Below are positions 7,015 to 10,331 of a stretch of 10,331 bases of DNA, piece after piece. The DNA is from Alphaproteobacteria bacterium. Lineage in GTDB: Bacteria > Pseudomonadota > Alphaproteobacteria > Rhizobiales > Rhizobiaceae. Positions within the stretch are counted from its first letter, which is position 1. The number at the start of each line of letters is the position of its first letter. Made by a program: the position numbers and the translations under genes. Location of the stretch: positions 1-10,331 of the forward strand of contig JAFKFE010000522.1 in the NCBI GenBank assembly GCA_017308345.1, read 5' to 3'. Below the pieces are notes generated by a model, which saw nothing but the letters and a program-made list of their open reading frames with translations, searched no databases and was not told the DNA's origin.

Positions 7015-7024
7015 GTGTCGACAC
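7015..7024. promoter_or_regulatory. 10-bp palindromic operator (shared regulon site 2)
   Basis: GTGTCGACAC lies in the 150-base gap between the divergent cupin operon and the flavoprotein gene. With its left flank (7011-7024, AAAAGTGTCGACAC) it is identical to 14 bases of the operator at 2222-2235. An ATTTAATTTC follows on the flavoprotein side (7037-7046), and the same ten bases follow site 1 on the E1-alpha side, so the surrounding architecture is similar too. On the cupin side a TTATAC about 9 bases beyond the site could be its -10 box, which would place the operator within the cupin promoter. Confidence 0.6.
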
Positions 7025-7029
7025 AATAG

Positions 7030-7059
7030 TAGACAGATTTAATTTCCCGTACCTATAGT
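7030..7059 (+). promoter_or_regulatory. Probable promoter of the flavoprotein gene
   Basis: TAGACA (7030-7035, 5/6 to the -35 consensus) and TATAGT (7054-7059, 5/6 to the -10 consensus) are 18 bases apart, giving an expected start near 7066 and a short leader before the ATG at 7088. The palindrome at 7015-7024 lies just upstream of the -35 box. A prediction from consensus only. Confidence 0.4.
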
Positions 7060-7087
7060 GACGCCGCGATGACAGCAGGGGACCGCA

Positions 7088-8692
7088 ATGGGCGAATTCG
7101 ACGTTCTGGTTATCGGTTCGGGGTCGGCGGCCTGTTCGGCGGCGCTCAGGGCCGCCAAGGGCGGCCTCAAGGTGCTGGTGATCGAAAAGAGCGAATGGCT
7201 GGGCGGCACTTCGGCCATGTCGGGCGCCGGGGTCTGGATACCCGCCAACCATGTGGCGGCGGGCGCCGGGGTTGCCGACAGCCGGGAAGATGCGCTGGCC
7301 TATCTGCGCGCCGTGGCGCCGCAGGGCTGGGCGCGCAAGGAGGATGCGCTCTGGAGCGCGTTCGTCAGGGCCGCTCCCGATATGTTGCGGTTCCTCTCCG
7401 GCAACACGCCTCTCGACTTCCGCTTGGTCAACGAGCCGGATCCCTTCGCCGAGGCGCCCGGCGGCAAGCTTTTCGGCCGCATGGTTTCGCCGAGGCCGCT
7501 CAGCCGCCGCATCCTGGGCAAGTTCGCGCCGCGCCTGCGCCGCTCCACCCTGCCGCACAGCTTCAGCTATCAGGAAATCGTCGATCTCGACCTCTATCAT
7601 CACCCCATCCGCGCCGGCCTCAGGCTCTGGCCGAGGCTGCTTTGGCGGCGGCTGACGAATGCGGGCGGGCAGGGCACGGCCCTCATGACCGGGCTCATCA
7701 GGGGCTGCCTTGACGCGGGCGTTGCCTTTCAGCTGGAGACGCGCGCCGTGAGCCTGCTTCAGGATTCGGACTCGCGCGTCATCGGCGCCGAGGTCGAGCG
7801 CAAGGGAAAGCGCACGAAGCTGCTTGCCCGGCGCGGCGTGGTCATCGCGACGGGCGGCTTCGAGTGGGATGCCGAGATGCGGGCTCGCCATTTCCCCGGT
7901 GCGCTCGATCGCATCGGCAGCCCTCCCACCAATGAAGGCGATGGCCAGAAGCTTGCCGCTTCCGTCGGCGCGGAACTCGACCGCATGGACCAGGCAAATG
8001 TCTATCCCTGCCTGCCGACACGCTATCGCGGCAAGCCGCACGGCCTGCCCATGACCTTTCAGGCCGAGCCGCATTCGATCGTGGTGAACCGCGACGCGAA
8101 GCGTTTCGTCAGCGAGAATGATTTCAACATCGGCGAGGCGATCGACGCGCGCGGGCCGGACGGCACGCCGGTGAATCTGCCTTGCTATCTCGTCGGCGAC
8201 CATCGTTTCCTGAAGACGTCGCTGCCTTTCCGCTGGTACGCCTCCTACGAACGCCAATGGGTCAAGAAGGCCGATACGATCGCTGGCCTGGCCGCGAAGC
8301 TCGGACTGCCCGCGGCGGCGCTCGAGGAGACGATCGTCCGCTGGAACGGCTTTTGCGCCAGGGGACGCGACGAGGATTTCCGCCGCGGCGAGAATGGCTG
8401 GGAAGACTACAAGGCGCACGGCCCCGAAAACCGACTGAAGCCGATCGACAAGCCGCCCTATATCGGCATGACGATCAACCGTTCGATCCTCGGCACCAAG
8501 GGTGGCGCCCGCACCAACGAGCGGGCGCAGGTCGTGCGGCCCGACGGTTCGATCATTCCGGGGCTCTACGCCGCGGGGCTCGCCATGGCCAACCCGATCG
8601 GCACGCGCGCCGTGGGAGCCGGCACGACCCTCGGCCCCAACATGACCTGGGGTTACATCGCCGCCGAAACGATCCTTCACCAGAACCGGTGA
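7088..8692 (+). CDS. FAD-dependent dehydrogenase of the 3-oxosteroid dehydrogenase / fumarate reductase flavoprotein family
   Basis: This 534-residue soluble flavoprotein probably inserts or removes a C=C double bond next to a carbonyl. The N-terminal FAD Rossmann motif is VIGSGSAACSAA (8-19), with E33 in VIEK binding ribose. GGTSAMSGAGVW (39-50) contacts the flavin, ATGGFEWD (254-261) closes the FAD domain, and GLYAAGLA (492-499) plus GAGTTLGPNMTWGY (510-523) form the C-terminal flavin site. In Rhodococcus KstD1 the last region carries a catalytic tyrosine (HTYAGPG); the matching stretch here is TRAVGAG (506-512), so that tyrosine is replaced and a true ketosteroid Delta1-dehydrogenase is unlikely. 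The ATG at 7088 has AGGGGA (7077-7082) five bases upstream. It is divergent from the cupin operon with the shared operator between them. No Tat signal is seen, so it is cytoplasmic. Family call strong; substrate unknown. Confidence 0.88.
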   Translation: MGEFDVLVIGSGSAACSAALRAAKGGLKVLVIEKSEWLGGTSAMSGAGVWIPANHVAAGAGVADSREDALAYLRAVAPQGWARKEDALWSAFVRAAPDMLRFLSGNTPLDFRLVNEPDPFAEAPGGKLFGRMVSPRPLSRRILGKFAPRLRRSTLPHSFSYQEIVDLDLYHHPIRAGLRLWPRLLWRRLTNAGGQGTALMTGLIRGCLDAGVAFQLETRAVSLLQDSDSRVIGAEVERKGKRTKLLARRGVVIATGGFEWDAEMRARHFPGALDRIGSPPTNEGDGQKLAASVGAELDRMDQANVYPCLPTRYRGKPHGLPMTFQAEPHSIVVNRDAKRFVSENDFNIGEAIDARGPDGTPVNLPCYLVGDHRFLKTSLPFRWYASYERQWVKKADTIAGLAAKLGLPAAALEETIVRWNGFCARGRDEDFRRGENGWEDYKAHGPENRLKPIDKPPYIGMTINRSILGTKGGARTNERAQVVRPDGSIIPGLYAAGLAMANPIGTRAVGAGTTLGPNMTWGYIAAETILHQNR

Positions 8693-9168
8693 GCTCAGAG
8701 GCGGAATCCAAGCGACGAAAACCCGCCCCGGTCCATGGCCTCGGGAACGAGACGGAGATCATTTTCAACGTTCCGTTTGCATCGGCTGTCGGTGACGAGA
8801 TCCAAGCGAAAGCTGGGGCGGCGAAACAACGGCCAAATCATGGATTGCGGGCGCGATTGAAACCGACCTGAAGGCTGCCCTGAACCGATACGGATCGATC
8901 CGGCGCTGCGGCCGGACCGCGCGCTGGAGATCGAGCTCTGGCTGAGAGGGATTTCATGGACTTCATCGTGTATGTCCCAAGGCTCCGACGTGAGCTCCTG
9001 CCAAGCCGTCCGTAAGACACATGAGGTGGCGAATTTAACCCCTCGATTGGGCAATAAACGTTGAAAATTCAACATGATGAGAGATACTGCCGCCACACGC
9101 GGCGCATCCTCGGGCCAACACAGCTCGCCCGACAGTCCGCTTGCGCTGAAAATGACCGGTCTGACAGA
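8693..9168. other. Long intergenic region without a recognisable gene
   Basis: About 475 bases separate the flavoprotein stop from the end of the convergent anti-sigma gene. Both genes point into it, so it needs no promoter for either. The longest open frame (9096-8695, minus, 133 residues) is Ser/Arg-rich, has no recognisable domain and no good ribosome binding site. Base composition shifts toward A+T around 9030-9075. No tRNA, strong terminator hairpin with T-run or insertion-sequence end was recognised. It could be a decayed gene remnant. Confidence 0.5.
9060..9073. repeat. Small inverted repeat in the gene-free region
   Basis: GTTGAAAATTCAAC has 6-base perfect arms around AA. It lies in the A+T-richer part of the gap and could be a protein-binding site, but no gene starts next to it and it has no T-run to act as a terminator. 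Function unknown. Confidence 0.3.
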
Positions 9169-9945
9169 TCAGGCCCGGTCGAGAACTTGCCTGCGGATCT
9201 CGTCGGCGACAGGATGCAGAACATCGGAGGGCAGGGAACCGACAAGGCTGTATCCCATTCCGTTCGACGCCCAGCTCCAGCCGCCTACCTTCCCTTCCGA
9301 ATGCGGTGTCATGGCGCGCGTCTGTTCCACGGCCATGGGTCTGGTCAGCATGACCAGGCGCGTACCCTGGTCATTGTCATACATTAACATCAGGCCGGCG
9401 CCATGCGGTGTGGAGACGACGCGGCCACCCATCAGCCTGTATCCCGATTTCGACAGATCCGGCAGGACCGGCTTGCGCCCCATTCGTTCCGTTGCCCAAT
9501 CAACGAGCTCAGCCATATTGTCGGCCCGCAGTTCGACCGGCCTGACCCGGTCTGGCGCATAGGTGGCGAAACTGTCCGAGGCTTCCCGGGCGAGGGCGAC
9601 GACACCTTCGTTCGCGGGGGACATGATATCGTGCGTGTACCAGCCACCGAAACCGCCGGCAAACAGCAGCGCTGCAGCTGCCGAGGCGAGCCGCCACGCG
9701 GAAACGCGGTTCTGTCGTCTCGTGGCGATCATGTGGTTGAGGTTGAGCCGGGAAGGGATCGGTTCTTCGGCGACAGGATCGAGCGCGGATCGCAACGTCG
9801 CGCGCTGGGAAGAATAGGAGGCAAAACGGTTGGCGACCTCCGGGTGCTCTTCCAGATAGCTCGAGACCTCACTGCTACGGGTATCGTCGAGCCGACCGTC
9901 GACGTAGGCGTGAAGGTCGTCCTCGGTAATTGGCCTACCGGTCAT
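9169..9945 (-). CDS. Transmembrane anti-sigma factor
   Basis: This 258-residue protein is the likely membrane anti-sigma factor of the adjoining ECF sigma factor. Its N-terminal cytoplasmic part begins TEDDLHAYVDGRLD (7-20), the conserved start of the anti-sigma domain (ASD). One membrane helix spans about residues 84-102 (WRLASAAAALLFAGGFGG), followed by a periplasmic domain of about 155 residues. The zinc-binding H-x3-C-x2-C seen in ZAS-type anti-sigma factors is absent: the protein has no cysteine at all, so thiol-based redox sensing by this protein is unlikely. The ATG at 9945 overlaps the sigma stop by four bases (ATGA), giving coupled, balanced translation. Release of sigma would need a signal received in the periplasm, by proteolysis or conformational change; the signal is not known. 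Confidence 0.85.
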   Translation of the reverse strand: MTGRPITEDDLHAYVDGRLDDTRSSEVSSYLEEHPEVANRFASYSSQRATLRSALDPVAEEPIPSRLNLNHMIATRRQNRVSAWRLASAAAALLFAGGFGGWYTHDIMSPANEGVVALAREASDSFATYAPDRVRPVELRADNMAELVDWATERMGRKPVLPDLSKSGYRLMGGRVVSTPHGAGLMLMYDNDQGTRLVMLTRPMAVEQTRAMTPHSEGKVGGWSWASNGMGYSLVGSLPSDVLHPVADEIRRQVLDRA

Positions 9946-10331
9946 TTCACTCTCCGCAAATGCGATCTTGGTCTAGCGCCGACGGAGGGATTATCCAAGA
10001 TCTGCCGCAGCCGTTCCCGCCCGCGCGACAACCGCGACATGACAGTTCCGGCAGGTATGGCCAGCACTTCGGCGACCTGGGCGTAGGACAGGTCCTCGAC
10101 GGAAACCAGCAGCAGCACGCTGCGCTGTTCTTCCGGCAGTTGCTGGACCGCCAACATCAACTCGGATCGCGCGAGTTCGTCTTCCTGCGTGGGGCGCTGC
10201 CCCACACTATCCTCGCCGGCATCCTCAATCGGCAAATGCTGACCCCGCCGGGATACCTGCCGCAATCGACTGATGGCCAGATTGCGCAGGATCGCGAACA
10301 CCCAGGTGCGCGCGTCGTCGTTTCGGCGGCG
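9942..10331 (-). CDS. ECF-type RNA polymerase sigma factor, partial (5' end outside window)
   Basis: The last 129 residues of an extracytoplasmic-function sigma-70 factor are present; the frame is open to the window edge. The visible start RTWVFAILRNLAISRLRQ is the end of region sigma-2 (2.4, -10 recognition). After a linker, LPEEQRSVLLLVSVEDLSYAQVAEVL and PAGTVMSRLSRGRERLRQ form the sigma-4 helix-turn-helix that reads the -35 box. A GTG at 10301 could be read as a start but lies inside sigma-2, so the true start is upstream of this window. It is followed directly by its anti-sigma factor. The promoter, and any autoregulatory GGAAC-type motif, would be outside the window. Nothing links this pair to the metabolic genes next door. 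Confidence 0.92.
   Translation of the reverse strand, partial: RRRNDDARTWVFAILRNLAISRLRQVSRRGQHLPIEDAGEDSVGQRPTQEDELARSELMLAVQQLPEEQRSVLLLVSVEDLSYAQVAEVLAIPAGTVMSRLSRGRERLRQILDNPSVGARPRSHLRRVK

Noticed and set aside
7069..7713. Plus-strand frame starting at ATG 7069
   Set aside because: Different frame from the flavoprotein, Gly/Arg-rich with no domain; the AGGGGA ribosome binding site fits the ATG at 7088.
6938..8680. Extension of the cupin frame to 759 residues
   Set aside because: The added part is antisense to the flavoprotein and crosses the divergent promoter; the cupin domain is complete from the ATG at 6937.
8744..8774. GGAAC...GTTCC inverted motif resembling ECF/EcfG promoter boxes
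   Set aside because: The spacing to a CGTT -10 element is 20 bases on either strand, not the usual 16-17, and no gene follows.
8695..9096. 133-residue minus-strand open frame in the gap
   Set aside because: No domain, no good ribosome binding site and Ser/Arg-rich composition; kept only as a remark on the gap.
9942..10301. GTG at 10301 as the sigma factor start
   Set aside because: It lies inside conserved region 2.4 and the frame stays open to the window edge, so the gene is partial rather than short.

Overview
The window is GC-rich and densely coded, with tightly overlapping genes. It looks like an alphaproteobacterial chromosome or large replicon, probably of the Hyphomicrobiales (Mesorhizobium/Aminobacter-like). 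That is inferred from codon and protein character and from the ECF sigma/anti-sigma pair; no rRNA or marker gene fixes the taxonomy.

Layout. (1) Positions 2188 down to 1, minus strand: the E1-alpha, E1-beta and the start of the E2 gene of a thiamine-diphosphate 2-oxoacid (or acetoin-type) dehydrogenase complex. E2 is cut by the window edge and no E3 is seen. (2) Positions 2292-3038, plus strand: a classical NAD-type short-chain dehydrogenase, divergent from E1-alpha. (3) Positions 6937 down to 3076, minus strand: a compact four-gene operon. In transcription order it encodes a cupin, an L-aspartate-dehydrogenase-like oxidoreductase, an alpha/beta hydrolase and a one-chain cobalamin-dependent mutase. 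The mutase joins a glutamate-mutase-like barrel to a C-terminal B12-binding domain. (4) Positions 7088-8692, plus strand: a KstD/fumarate-reductase-type FAD dehydrogenase, divergent from the cupin operon. (5) Positions 8693-9168: about 475 bases with no recognisable gene. (6) Positions 10331 down to 9169, minus strand: an ECF sigma factor (5' end missing) overlapping its membrane anti-sigma factor, apparently a separate unit.

The most interesting signal is regulatory. The two divergent promoter regions at about 2189-2291 and 6938-7087 share the identical 14-mer AAAAGTGTCGACAC, centred on the palindrome GTGTCGACAC. In the first region it extends to a perfect 16-bp palindrome. One unseen repressor or activator, possibly GntR/FadR or LacI type, therefore probably controls all four transcription units of sections 1-4 as one catabolic regulon.

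Together the genes look like an undescribed breakdown pathway. A flavoprotein desaturase, an alcohol/ketone dehydrogenase (SDR), a radical carbon-skeleton or amino-group mutase, an amino-acid-type dehydrogenase, a hydrolase and a cupin would convert an unknown substrate to a 2-oxo acid or diketone. The E1/E2 complex would then convert that to an acyl-CoA. The substrate cannot be read from sequence, and there is no transporter or regulator gene in the window.
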